Positions 42,512-50,612 of a DNA stretch of 64,000 bases are shown in pieces. Both the position numbers and the translations under genes were made by a program. The stretch comes from Bacteroidota bacterium (GTDB lineage: Bacteria > Bacteroidota > Bacteroidia > Bacteroidales > Lentimicrobiaceae). The notes under the pieces were generated by a model. It worked only from the letters and a program-made list of their open reading frames with translations, ran no database searches and was not told the origin of the DNA. Position 1 is the stretch's first letter; the number at the start of each line of letters is the position of its first letter. Location of the stretch: assembly GCA_023417935.1 (NCBI GenBank), contig JAEZDY010000018.1:62001-126000 (forward strand), written 5' to 3'.

Positions 42512-43648
42512 ATGAACTACATACAAGAAATCAATGCATTCTACGACTGGATAGAAGGAAACCCTCGTTTGTCGAAAAACGCTATAGCGCTCTGGCATGC
42601 GCTTATGCATATAAATAACAAAACAAAATGGATCAGAACATTCAGTGCGGCTATTTGCACGCTGCAGAGCAAAAGCGGATTATGCCGGAGTGATGTTTTT
42701 AAAGCAAGGACTGAACTGGAATCAGCAGGTTTAATAATTTGCCAAAATGGTAACCTTGCTAATTGTGCCAACTATACCATCTACCCGGTTTCAAACAAAC
42801 TATTACCGTCGGCAGAGGGTTTCAACGATGAAATTGGTGATGATTATTATGAAATCACAGGGCTCCGCAACGGAAGAATGGGTAAGAATAATTCTGCAGG
42901 AAATGATCCTGTCGGCGCTTCCGCTGATGGTAATGTAAACGCATCTGAGGACGGTACGGCGATCGTTTCAACGAAAGGGGATTCTGTCGCTTCCGCCGAC
43001 AGTATTGCGAACGCATCTGAGAATGGTACAGCGGTCGCTTCTACGGGCTGTATTTCAGACGCTTCCGCGGACTGTACTGCGGACGCATCTGCGGACTGCA
43101 GTGCGGACGCCTCTGCGGACTGTTCCGGAACTAAACCTGAGACTATTAGTAAACTAAAAGAAACTAAACTAAAAGAAACTAAAAAACGATTTGATGGAGA
43201 TAAAAAATCTCCATTGTCATCTGGCGATGACGCGATAGAGAGAAAAAAATTCAATAAAATGGTTTTGAAAATTTTTGTTGATTATAACCGGGTTTGCCTC
43301 AACCTGCCCCGCGTGGTCACAAAAACTGACATGCGCAAAACTTATGTCGGTGCGCGGCTCAAGGAACATGGCGCGGCCAAGGTACAAAAGATGCTTAAAA
43401 TGGCTGCCGCCTCCGATTTCCTGGGCGGATGTAACGTTAACGGCTGGAAAGCAAACTTCGACTGGCTGTTTTTGCCCACCAATTTCGTAAAAGTGCTCGA
43501 AGGCAACTATTCCAACAAACCCTTAACCGCTCCCGGTTCCGGCACAGGCCGCAGCGGCGTTGAAAACTACGTGGGCAAGCCCTCACATCTTGAAATCATT
43601 AATCAAACTTATCAAACACTACTGAACGATGGGACATTCGACTACTAA
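42512..43648 (+). CDS. Replication-initiator-like protein (DnaD/phage replisome-organiser type)
   Basis: 378 residues. The N-terminal 95 residues form a winged-helix domain typical of phage or plasmid initiators (YIQEINAFYDWIEGNPRLSK, IALWHALMHINNKTKW, SGLCRSDVFKARTELESAGL). The C-terminal part (about 250-345) matches the usual tail of these proteins (GWKANFDWLFLPTNFVKVLE). Between them is a long Ala/Ser/Asp linker with repeated ASADC-(T/S)-AD units (about 130-210). It would bind an origin and recruit the host helicase. The next gene starts 20 nt before its stop. Confidence 0.7.
   Translation: MNYIQEINAFYDWIEGNPRLSKNAIALWHALMHINNKTKWIRTFSAAICTLQSKSGLCRSDVFKARTELESAGLIICQNGNLANCANYTIYPVSNKLLPSAEGFNDEIGDDYYEITGLRNGRMGKNNSAGNDPVGASADGNVNASEDGTAIVSTKGDSVASADSIANASENGTAVASTGCISDASADCTADASADCSADASADCSGTKPETISKLKETKLKETKKRFDGDKKSPLSSGDDAIERKKFNKMVLKIFVDYNRVCLNLPRVVTKTDMRKTYVGARLKEHGAAKVQKMLKMAAASDFLGGCNVNGWKANFDWLFLPTNFVKVLEGNYSNKPLTAPGSGTGRSGVENYVGKPSHLEIINQTYQTLLNDGTFDY
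42906..43130 (+). repeat. Degenerate tandem repeat encoding the Ala/Ser/Asp linker
   Basis: Units of about 24 nt around GCGGACTGYACTGCGGACGC recur, clearest at 43067-43128, encoding ASADCTAD-ASADCSAD-ASADCSG. Earlier units are diverged. Confidence 0.65.
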
Positions 43649-44489
43649 AATCAGACTGCGCAAAGGCAAGGGGCCGGCCCCACAGAGCCAGCCTGAGGAT
43701 GGCGCTAAGATTAGCACCAGGTTGAAGTGTGGAATTGTTTTGAGCGAACAGGGAATTTGTCCGGCGCTTTCGCGGAATGAAATGCAATTCGTCAAAGCCC
43801 GGTACGCCGAATCGCTCGACAAACTGCCTGAAGCGAAGGCCATTCAGTACATCGTTGAGATGCTTAACCGGAGTTATGCCGAGCTCGGGCATGTGCCGGT
43901 TGGCAGCAGCATCCAGGAACGGGCCAACCTGATGAAAGCCACGGCAGGATTGATCCTCAACGACCTGCTGTTCCATTACCCGAAAGTCACCCTCGAGGAG
44001 ATCGGCAATGCCGTGCGCCGTGGAATACGGCGCGAATATGGTGAATACTACGGCTTTAACGCCATCAGCATTCATGAATTCGTCAAAAAATACCTCAATT
44101 CCGACGACCGCCTGAACGCCCTCGACCGGCAAAGCCGCTACCTCAATACGCAGAAACCGGTAGAAGAAATTTCAGAACAGGAGAAAGAAAGATTACTCAG
44201 GGAAGGCCTTGAGCAATGCCGCGAAACCTACCGCAAAACCGGACGCATTATCGACTTCGGCAACGTCAACTACCAACTGCTGGTAGATTCAGGTGACATC
44301 AACCTCTCCATTGAAGAAAAGCTTGAAATCTACCGCGAAGCCCGGATTCAAATCAAAACAGAGCTGGATGCGCAGGCGGTATCGTTTCATCAGATTGTTT
44401 CACGGATGCGGGGGGAGGAATCAGATGAAGCGGCGGTGGTGGCGAGGGCGAAGGAGATTTCGTTGAGTAGGTACTTTGATGGCAGTTAG
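43629..44489 (+). CDS. Replication-accessory-like protein (helicase-loader type, DUF6633-like)
   Basis: 286 residues, soluble. The central block ATAGLILNDLLFHYPKVTLE ... IRREYGEYYGFNAISIHEFV resembles proteins encoded right after replication initiators in Bacteroidota phages and integrated elements (a P-loop-free, helicase-loader-like group; DUF6633 is the nearest label I can suggest). It starts 20 nt inside the initiator gene, so the two are probably coupled. There is no Walker motif, so a DnaC-type ATPase is not supported. Confidence 0.5.
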   Translation: MGHSTTKIRLRKGKGPAPQSQPEDGAKISTRLKCGIVLSEQGICPALSRNEMQFVKARYAESLDKLPEAKAIQYIVEMLNRSYAELGHVPVGSSIQERANLMKATAGLILNDLLFHYPKVTLEEIGNAVRRGIRREYGEYYGFNAISIHEFVKKYLNSDDRLNALDRQSRYLNTQKPVEEISEQEKERLLREGLEQCRETYRKTGRIIDFGNVNYQLLVDSGDINLSIEEKLEIYREARIQIKTELDAQAVSFHQIVSRMRGEESDEAAVVARAKEISLSRYFDGS

Positions 44490-44585
44490 CTATCAGCTGT
44501 CAGTTATCAGCTATCAGCTTGGTTGTTCTTGGTTCTTTGTTCTTTGTTCTTTGTTTTTGGGGGTCCCCGAGTTTTTGTCGAGGGG
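44489..44585. repeat. ATCAGCT and TTCTTTG words plus CCCCGAG hairpin word
   Basis: TATCAGCTGTCAGTTATCAG words are followed by TTCTTGGTTCTTTGTTC and GGTCCCCGAGTTTTTGTCG. Part of the 351-nt spacer before 44841. Confidence 0.6.
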
Positions 44586-44605
44586 CTGGGTTGAATTTTA
44601 AAAAT

Positions 44606-44730
44606 GCCCCGTTAGGGGTATAAGATCGGTAGAAAAATAGGGTACATCCCTCCTTTCCTCCCGCCCCTATCGGGGCGGAACAAAATGGTGGACGTTCCTA
44701 AACGTACTACCGATCTTTTGCACCTATGGC
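44606..44730. repeat. Inverted-repeat element with GATCGGTAG arms
   Basis: AGATCGGTAG (44623-44632) and CTACCGATCT (44707-44716) are perfect complements with weaker pairing outside. A CCGCCCC-TATC-GGGGCGG hairpin (44661-44678) lies between. The left arm is the same word that ends the 233-bp repeats. Confidence 0.75.
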
Positions 44731-44840
44731 GCAAGAACCTATTAGCCGGCGGTGTTTTCCATTGTCTTGTTAAAAATTCATTAACTTTACATAAATAATT
44801 TGTTGACCGCTATAAGTTTAATATTTAACTTAGTGGAAAT

Positions 44841-45164
44841 ATGGAAAAGAATTACACTGGCTACAGATATTATAAGGGAGAAGAACATAACCCATTTATG
44901 GCCAATCTAGCCCTGGATAAATATGCAGACTTTGATATTTTAACAACTAATCCCCGCGCATGGTGGTGGACTGCAGAACGCTTATATAACGGCAATTGGG
45001 ATTGTTTGGAAATGTATTTGCAATGCCTCATCTACAAACACATGGAATATTGTCCAGTAAAGGAGTATGAGTGTGTTATGTCGTATTACGATAATGCTGT
45101 ATATAATGTTCCTCTAAATGAAAGATGGTTGAATCCTGATTCTTTACCAAAGAGCATACCCTAG
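44841..45164 (+). CDS. Hypothetical protein
   Basis: 107-residue soluble protein rich in Tyr and Trp (GYRYYKGEEHNPFMANLA, NPRAWWWTAERLYNGNW). No signal peptide, membrane segment or recognised domain. It lies between the replication-accessory gene and the second DUF6266 gene and is followed by a terminator at 45200. Cargo of the mobile-like module is plausible; function unknown. Confidence 0.55.
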   Translation: MEKNYTGYRYYKGEEHNPFMANLALDKYADFDILTTNPRAWWWTAERLYNGNWDCLEMYLQCLIYKHMEYCPVKEYECVMSYYDNAVYNVPLNERWLNPDSLPKSIP

Positions 45165-45199
45165 CTGAACTAAAAAATCTATTTGTTGGCATAATTTAG

Positions 45200-45225
45200 C
45201 CGCCGCTTTACACCGGCGGTTTTTG
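45200..45225 (+). terminator. Rho-independent terminator
   Basis: CCGCCG-CTTTACAC-CGGCGG followed by TTTTT, 36 nt after the stop of the 107-residue protein gene. Confidence 0.8.
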
Positions 45226-45269
45226 CGTTTATACTTCTCCCCTACTAGATTTCCCATTCCATCGTTTTC

Positions 45270-45288
45270 AGACGCCAGCATGGCGTCT
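45270..45288. repeat. GACGC-family hairpin
   Basis: AGACGCCA-GCA-TGGCGTCT with flank CTACATTTGCTG, identical to the first hairpin of the 233-bp repeats at 26831 and 31133. Confidence 0.75.
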
Positions 45289-45379
45289 CTACATTTGCTG
45301 GTTTATAAACGTCATAAATGGTGTTACAATTGCTGAATGCTGAATGCTGAATGCTGATTGCTATATCAGATTCATTTCA

Positions 45380-45480
45380 TCGCACCTTGTATCAACCTAA
45401 TATAAACCTAGTATCAACCTTATATAAACCTTGTATGAGGTACATGGTTGAAACTTATTTTATACTTGATTTATACTTGG
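45380..45480. repeat. 11-bp-period array upstream of the second DUF6266 gene
   Basis: ACCT occurs at 45384, 45395, 45406, 45417 and 45428, exactly 11 bp apart, within units of the type TATMAACCTWG. After a centre near 45440 the units continue in inverse form (TATACTTG at 45461 and 45472, also 11 bp apart). The last copy overlaps the -33 region of the promoter at 45476-45507. Confidence 0.8.
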
Positions 45481-45507
45481 TGGCTTCGAATGGATTTCAT
45501 ACCTTTA
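45476..45507 (+). promoter_or_regulatory. Promoter of the second DUF6266 gene
   Basis: TTG at 45477-45479 and TACCTTTA at 45500-45507 are 20 nt apart; the last base of the -7 box deviates from consensus. The ATG follows 55 nt later. Confidence 0.6.
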
Positions 45508-45562
45508 TGCATTAGGAAAATTAAATAGACGGTTAGTAGCAATTTCAAAAAAAAACAATATT

Positions 45563-46213
45563 ATGGCAAAGGTTTTAAGCAATGGATTAATGAAGGGCAG
45601 GTTGGGAAATCTTGTTTATTATGTGCGTGATGGCGTTCAGTATGCCAGGATGGGCACCCCGCCCAACGATCCGAAAACAGATAGGCAACTGCAGCACCGT
45701 GCGAAGGTGCGTGATTGCAGCAAATTCTTCAAGCAGTTCGACAAGGTGATCAAGGTTGGCTATCAGCAATATGGCCCTCCCCTGCGTATCTTCAACCAGG
45801 TGGTGAAATATCATCTGGCAAACGCAATGGAAGAAACTACACCTGCAGGCAAAACTGACTACTCTTTCAGGGTGATTCCCGAAAATGTGGTACTTGCTGA
45901 AGGTAAGATCCATTCCCCTGTAATTGATAGCTGTCAGCGCACCGGACAGGATATCGATCTGACCTGGAATCCCAACATTGGGCCCGTCCCCAACCGCCAC
46001 ACTGATTCGCTTGCCCTGGTAGCCTACGCCGAAGGCAACCCAGTGCATGCAGAATTTCATGCAGGACTTCGCCGACAAGGGGAATCAATAGTCACGTTAC
46101 CAAGTAATTACACTCATCCCGTCCACCTCTGGGCATTCTACTGGAACGGCGAGAAGCAGGCCAACGCCAGTGAGGAGAAGGTATCGGGGAGCGTTTATCT
46201 GGGGACTTTTTAG
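45563..46213 (+). CDS. DUF6266-family protein (copy 2)
   Basis: 216 residues, beginning MAKVLSNGLMKGRLGNLVYY with the family pattern of G-x-x-G-N-x-V followed by PKTDRQLQHRAKVRDCSKFF. The beta-rich second half ends SGSVYLGTF. It resembles copy 1 (34216-34872) in layout but is clearly diverged and faces the opposite way. It has its own promoter under an 11-bp-period array. Function unknown; no export signal. Confidence 0.75.
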   Translation: MAKVLSNGLMKGRLGNLVYYVRDGVQYARMGTPPNDPKTDRQLQHRAKVRDCSKFFKQFDKVIKVGYQQYGPPLRIFNQVVKYHLANAMEETTPAGKTDYSFRVIPENVVLAEGKIHSPVIDSCQRTGQDIDLTWNPNIGPVPNRHTDSLALVAYAEGNPVHAEFHAGLRRQGESIVTLPSNYTHPVHLWAFYWNGEKQANASEEKVSGSVYLGTF

Positions 46214-46262
46214 TTCAAGGTTGTTCAAGGTTGTTCAAGGTTGTTCAATGTGGTACAAGGTA
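46213..46262. repeat. GTTCAAGGTT word array
   Basis: GTTCAAGGTTGTTCAAGG tandem words lie directly after the DUF6266 stop. Confidence 0.7.
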
Positions 46263-46298
46263 GGATTGCCATCTGGCTGCTCTGGATTTTGGGAAAGT

Positions 46299-47678
46299 CT
46301 ACTTCTTCATAAACTTGCCGGTATAAACTGCACCATCCACCACAATTTTCAGCAAGTATAACCCTGTAGGCAACTCACCTATATTGATTTTGTTATCTCC
46401 TTGATTTATGATACCTGAACTGCAGTTGAGGCCGGCACTGTTGATGATGTGGTAGGTTGCGTTGCCTGTTCCCTGGCCTTTGATGGGTTTGTTGATGGTG
46501 AATGTGATATGATCAGCGGCAGGGTTTGGATAGATGCCCACGGATGATTCGGGTTTAAAGCCTCCTGTTGCAACTACATCGGGTTCACCGCAAATGGTGT
46601 TGCCTTTTTTGTAATAGAATAACTTATCGTTCAGGGTCGTAATTTGTCCCTCACCTGAGTGATAAAAATGCCACGTTACACCGAGTCCTTTGCCATATTC
46701 CTTGATATAGTTGTCGGCCGGGAAACCCTCGGGACCAACTGAAATATTTGACCGGTTTACCAATGTGTTGCACTGATAATCAGGCGATAGAATAACATTC
46801 ACATTTATCAGAAACATGCTATCCAATGTTGATATTGGTTCATCCAGATTTGTATACAACATATTATCAGTAGATGTGTAAAACGTATATTCCAGCACCG
46901 GCTCGCCGCTACTCCAGTCCAGGAAAGAGTAATAGGAATTATGCTCTATTTGGTAGAAGACCGTATCATTATCCTGCGAAAAGTACTTATCCGTAATGGT
47001 GATCCTGTCGGCATTTGGTGGTTGACCCGATGCCTGTCCACGAAAGTGGAACTGATCACCAACTTCAAAATCAAACACTTCACCTATGGTGAGTAAGGTT
47101 ACTTCGGGCAGGGTGTACGCACATGGATCAGCATTGCAGTAGTAATATAACTCAGTGCGGTTCAGCTCGTTGGTACTTTTAACCGGCCAGAACATATCCT
47201 CAAAAAGGCCAAAATCAGAACCCACGCCTTCATAATAGCTGAAGCCATTGCTGGCTGTAAATATCCGGGTGTTTACACCAAACGCTTCGCCGGAAGTAAT
47301 GGTGCTCAGGGTGGCATCGTAAAACGACGGCATGGTGCAGAACTCAATGTCATCATCAGGCTGTAGCGAGAAGTCAAATAGCAGATTATCAACATCATAA
47401 CCACATTCACTATACCAATTGTCATTCAAAATTATACGCACATAAACCTTCTTTGCAGCGACATCGTCCCTCATGAAACCGAACAAACTATAATAAGAGG
47501 CCGGTGTAAAAGGCGGCGGATCCATCGTTGGCACCAGTTCACGCCTGAAAACCTTCTTGTATGCAATGTTGTCAACAACAGTATCGCCCTGGCAGAAATA
47601 CTCCCACAAATCGAGCACCACCCAGTTGTTAACGCCATCAATCATCTTCACCACCCAATGTGCACCATCAACGGCCAT
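46299..47678 (-). CDS. T9SS-sorted protein lacking a signal peptide
   Basis: 459 residues. The body is beta-rich with repeated Asp/Tyr-rich strands and six or more cysteines (WYSECGYDVDNLLFDFSLQP, YYYCNADPCAYTLPEVTLL). The C terminus is a T9SS type A sorting domain (VGIYPNPAADHITFTI ... ELPTGLYLLKIV). In-frame upstream codons read TAQEYQP, the normal mature N terminus of this cargo type, but a TAG stop sits about 14 codons before the ATG, so no signal peptide can be made. The gene is probably 5'-truncated and its product not exported. Confidence 0.7.
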   Translation of the reverse strand: MAVDGAHWVVKMIDGVNNWVVLDLWEYFCQGDTVVDNIAYKKVFRRELVPTMDPPPFTPASYYSLFGFMRDDVAAKKVYVRIILNDNWYSECGYDVDNLLFDFSLQPDDDIEFCTMPSFYDATLSTITSGEAFGVNTRIFTASNGFSYYEGVGSDFGLFEDMFWPVKSTNELNRTELYYYCNADPCAYTLPEVTLLTIGEVFDFEVGDQFHFRGQASGQPPNADRITITDKYFSQDNDTVFYQIEHNSYYSFLDWSSGEPVLEYTFYTSTDNMLYTNLDEPISTLDSMFLINVNVILSPDYQCNTLVNRSNISVGPEGFPADNYIKEYGKGLGVTWHFYHSGEGQITTLNDKLFYYKKGNTICGEPDVVATGGFKPESSVGIYPNPAADHITFTINKPIKGQGTGNATYHIINSAGLNCSSGIINQGDNKINIGELPTGLYLLKIVVDGAVYTGKFMKK

Positions 47679-47767
47679 AGGTTGATATTCCTGAGCCGTT
47701 AAAACAAGTGGGGATGTAAAATATCCCTAGCCACTAAATTCAATTTTTTACATCAAATACTTCTTTA

Positions 47768-47775
47768 TATATTTG
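47768..47775 (+). promoter_or_regulatory. -7 box (TATATTTG) of the second fibre cassette
   Basis: The core TTATATATTTGC is followed by TTGGGGGGAAG, closely matching the leader at 51622-51645. The ATG of the small sorting-domain gene is 33 nt downstream. Confidence 0.6.
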
Positions 47776-47808
47776 CTTGGGGGGAAGTTAATAATTAGAA
47801 GATCAAAA

Positions 47809-48297
47809 ATGAGACACAGACGATTAAAATTATTTGCAACACTCTTTTTAGGGCTTGGGCTGACTACACTGCATGCACAAGAAAGCCTTAATACCGCTGG
47901 TGGCAATGGTTCGGGTAGCGGAGGCTCGGTAAGTTATTCGGTCGGACAGGTTGTTTACACCACCAACATAGAAACCAACGGTTCAGTGGCACATGGCGTA
48001 CAACAACCTTTTGAAATTTCGATAGTAACAGGAACACTAGAAGCCAAAGGCATAATCCTTTCGGTTGCTGCCTATCCAAATCCAACAACTGATTATCTAA
48101 CATTAGAAGTGAATGACTTTAATCTATCAGCTTTGACCTATCACCTGCACAACATGAATGGAAAGATTTTAAAAAGCGAAAAGATTACAGGCAACCAAAC
48201 GAGGATTGATATGAGCAGTCTTGTTCCTGCTACTTATTTTGTAAAAGTAACAAGGGAAAACAAAGAAGTAAAAACATTTAAAATCATTAAGAACTAA
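47809..48297 (+). CDS. Small T9SS-sorted protein paired with a fibre gene (copy 2)
   Basis: 162 residues with signal peptide (cleavage after LHAQ), SLNTAGGNGSGSGGSVSYSV motif, VAHGVQQPFEI, and a T9SS type A sorting domain (VAAYPNPTTDYLTLEV ... KVTRENKEVKTFKIIKN). It is the paralogue of 13435-13914 and likewise lies 3 nt before a fibre gene. ATG 47809 is chosen because the extension to 47773 overlaps the promoter leader. Anchoring or presentation of the fibre is the likely job, by inference from the conserved pairing. Confidence 0.78.
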   Translation: MRHRRLKLFATLFLGLGLTTLHAQESLNTAGGNGSGSGGSVSYSVGQVVYTTNIETNGSVAHGVQQPFEISIVTGTLEAKGIILSVAAYPNPTTDYLTLEVNDFNLSALTYHLHNMNGKILKSEKITGNQTRIDMSSLVPATYFVKVTRENKEVKTFKIIKN

Positions 48298-48300
48298 CGC

Positions 48301-49971
48301 ATGAAAAGAATTCTTACGGTTATTAATGCCATTTTATTAACGGTTAGTGCGTTTGCTCAATCACCCGAAAAGATGAGCTATCAGGCAGTAATCCGCAACA
48401 GTAACAATGCCTTGGTCACTAACACTCAAGTTGGAATGCAAGTAAGCATATTGCAAGGCTCGGTCAACGGAACGGTGGTTTACACCGAAATGCAAACACC
48501 AACCACCAATACCAACGGATTAGTAAGCATTGAAATAGGTGGTGGGGCAGGTTTTAGCTCCATTGATTGGGCAAACGGACCCTACTTTATTAAAACAGAA
48601 ACCGACCCCACCGGAGGAACAACTTATACTATCACAGGCACAAGCCAGTTGTTGAGTGTGCCCTATGCCCTGCATGCAAAAACGGCAGAAACCCTTACAG
48701 GGGGAATTACCGAAACCGACCCTGTATTTACAGGCAGCCAGGCAGCCAACATCACTGCAACTGATATTAACAATCTGAGTAATTTATCAGGTGTAAATAC
48801 AGGCGATCAGGATTTAAGCGCTTTGGCGACTATAATCGCTCTGGGCGATTCAACAGCACAGGTACGTTCTGCTCTGGGCGATTCAATAGCACTGGTACAA
48901 ACAGCTCTGGGCGATTCAATAGCACTGGTACGTTCGGCTCTGGGCGATTCATTAGCACAGGTGCGAAGCGAAATTCCTGATGTAAGCGGATTTTTGACAA
49001 GTTATTCCGAAACTGATCCGACCTTTATAGCCAGCCAGGCAGCCAACATCACTGCAACTGATATTACCAATTTGAATAACTTATCAGGTGTTAATACTGG
49101 CGATCAGGATCTAAGCTCATTAGCAACTAAAGTCGCTCTGGGCGATTCAATTGCACAGGTACGTTCGGCTCTGGGTGATTCAACTGCACAGGTACTTTCT
49201 GCTCTGGGCGATTCAACAGCACAGGTACGTTCGGCTCTGGGCGATTCAACAGCACAGGTTCGAAGCGAAATTCCTGATGTAAGCGGATTTCTGACAAGTT
49301 ATGCCGAAACTGATCCCGTTTATGGAGCATCAATAGCCAGTGGCATTTCAGGTGCCGACACTACCAACTGGAATAATAAACAAGACCGGCTTACAGCTGG
49401 TACAAATATAAATATTGTTGATAATGTGGTCAGTGCAGCAGGTAGTTTAACCACTTATTCCGTAGGCGACTTTGCTCAGGGTGGTATCGTGTTTTGGGTA
49501 GACGAAACCGGGCAACATGGTTTGGTAGCTGCTAAAGTGGATCAGGACAGTGGTAATGGTATTCGGTGGGATCATGGGCTTTATAATGAGACTGATGCTA
49601 TGGGTGATGGTGTTTATTCAGGTGAAATGAATACACTATTAATTATTGCAAATCTAGGAGTTTTCGAAGGCATGAATTCAAATTTTTATGCCGCAGGAAT
49701 CTGTGCCAAATATAAGGTTACAGAAAGCGGTGTAACTTATGGTGACTGGTATTTACCTTCCATACACGAAGTGGACCTGATGTATCAAAATAAGGCAACT
49801 ATTGATGCAACCGCAGTGGCAAATGGAGGTAGTGCTTTTACTAATACCGCCTATTGGAGTTCTACCGAGATTGATAGTATGAGTGCACGTATTCGATACT
49901 TCAACGATGGCTCACCAGGTCTGGAGATTAAGAGCGCAACAAAGAGGGTGCGTGCTATACGGGCTTTTTAA
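48301..49971 (+). CDS. Fibre protein with hendecad stalk and DUF1566 tip
   Basis: 556 residues. A signal peptide (cleavage after AFAQ) is followed by the same N-terminal domain as 13919-15130 (EKMSYQAVI, QLLSVPYAL). Next is a stalk built from two near-identical blocks, each with four 11-residue units of the form ALGDSTAQVRS, separated by SEIPDVSGFLTSY and NLSGVNTGDQDL modules. The tip is a DUF1566/Lcl C-terminal domain (DWYLPSIHEVDLMYQ, YWSSTEIDS, VRAIRAF). An 11-residue period indicates a hendecad coiled coil, so a trimeric stalk is likely. It is in an operon with the small sorting-domain gene. Confidence 0.8.
   Translation: MKRILTVINAILLTVSAFAQSPEKMSYQAVIRNSNNALVTNTQVGMQVSILQGSVNGTVVYTEMQTPTTNTNGLVSIEIGGGAGFSSIDWANGPYFIKTETDPTGGTTYTITGTSQLLSVPYALHAKTAETLTGGITETDPVFTGSQAANITATDINNLSNLSGVNTGDQDLSALATIIALGDSTAQVRSALGDSIALVQTALGDSIALVRSALGDSLAQVRSEIPDVSGFLTSYSETDPTFIASQAANITATDITNLNNLSGVNTGDQDLSSLATKVALGDSIAQVRSALGDSTAQVLSALGDSTAQVRSALGDSTAQVRSEIPDVSGFLTSYAETDPVYGASIASGISGADTTNWNNKQDRLTAGTNINIVDNVVSAAGSLTTYSVGDFAQGGIVFWVDETGQHGLVAAKVDQDSGNGIRWDHGLYNETDAMGDGVYSGEMNTLLIIANLGVFEGMNSNFYAAGICAKYKVTESGVTYGDWYLPSIHEVDLMYQNKATIDATAVANGGSAFTNTAYWSSTEIDSMSARIRYFNDGSPGLEIKSATKRVRAIRAF
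48838..49270 (+). repeat. 33-bp tandem repeats in two blocks of four
   Basis: GCTCTGGGCGATTCAACAGC units recur every 33 bp within 48838-48966 and again within 49135-49266. The two blocks lie about 297 bp apart in a larger duplication. Confidence 0.8.
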
Positions 49972-50096
49972 TGAAAAATCACTGTAGAAAGTGAAGGGGG
50001 AACATGGCGTTATATTGGAAAAATATTTGTAAATTTCACTTCCGGAAACGGCAAGGCCAATTATTCATTTTCACAATTACCTAAAACCAATTGAAT

Positions 50097-50588
50097 ATGA
50101 ACGAAGCATATTTTCATTTATTGGTAAATCATCTGCCAATCATTTTCCCTATAGTGGGCGTAATCGTCATGATTACAGGTTTGATATTTAAATCAGATGC
50201 AGTAAAACGAACTGCATTCCTCATTTTCATTATTGGTTCTTTGACTGCTGTTGCAGCTATGATAAGCGGTGAAGGTGCTGAAGATGTTGTTGAAAAAATC
50301 AGCGGTGTTACTGAAAACTACATTGAAAGACACGAAGAGGCAGCAGAACTTTATTCAATGCTGAATTACATTCTGGGTGTCCTTTCCTTGTTTGGACTTT
50401 GGGCAAGCATTAAACAAAAAACCTTCTCAAACACCACCAATATTGTAATTTTGATCTTCGCGTTTGTAGTTCTCTATTTCGGTAAAGAAACCGGAACAAC
50501 AGGCGGTGAAATACGACACACTGAAATAAGACCGGATTACCAGGTTACAGCTTCAGACAATCATCATGAAAACGAAGATCACGATTAG
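50097..50588 (+). CDS. Hypothetical membrane protein (DUF2231-like)
   Basis: 163 residues with four membrane segments (about 12-32, 38-60, 88-108 and 117-135) and a His-rich acidic tail (SDNHHENEDHD) that could bind metal. The N-terminal HLLVNHLPIIFP pattern and overall layout resemble DUF2231-type membrane proteins. ATG 50097 is preferred over the in-frame TTG two codons before. Followed 24 nt later by the PH-domain gene, so the two may be co-transcribed. Confidence 0.6.
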   Translation: MNEAYFHLLVNHLPIIFPIVGVIVMITGLIFKSDAVKRTAFLIFIIGSLTAVAAMISGEGAEDVVEKISGVTENYIERHEEAAELYSMLNYILGVLSLFGLWASIKQKTFSNTTNIVILIFAFVVLYFGKETGTTGGEIRHTEIRPDYQVTASDNHHENEDHD

Positions 50589-50612
50589 AAAAACAAAAAT
50601 AACCACCACGCA

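Noticed and set aside
42847..43254. Antisense frame with Ala/Ser repeats
   Set aside because: It is the complement of the repeat-encoded linker of the initiator gene; no promoter or independent evidence.
31823..46213. Complete prophage
   Set aside because: No integrase, terminase, portal, capsid or tail genes are seen; only replication-like and lysis-like parts.
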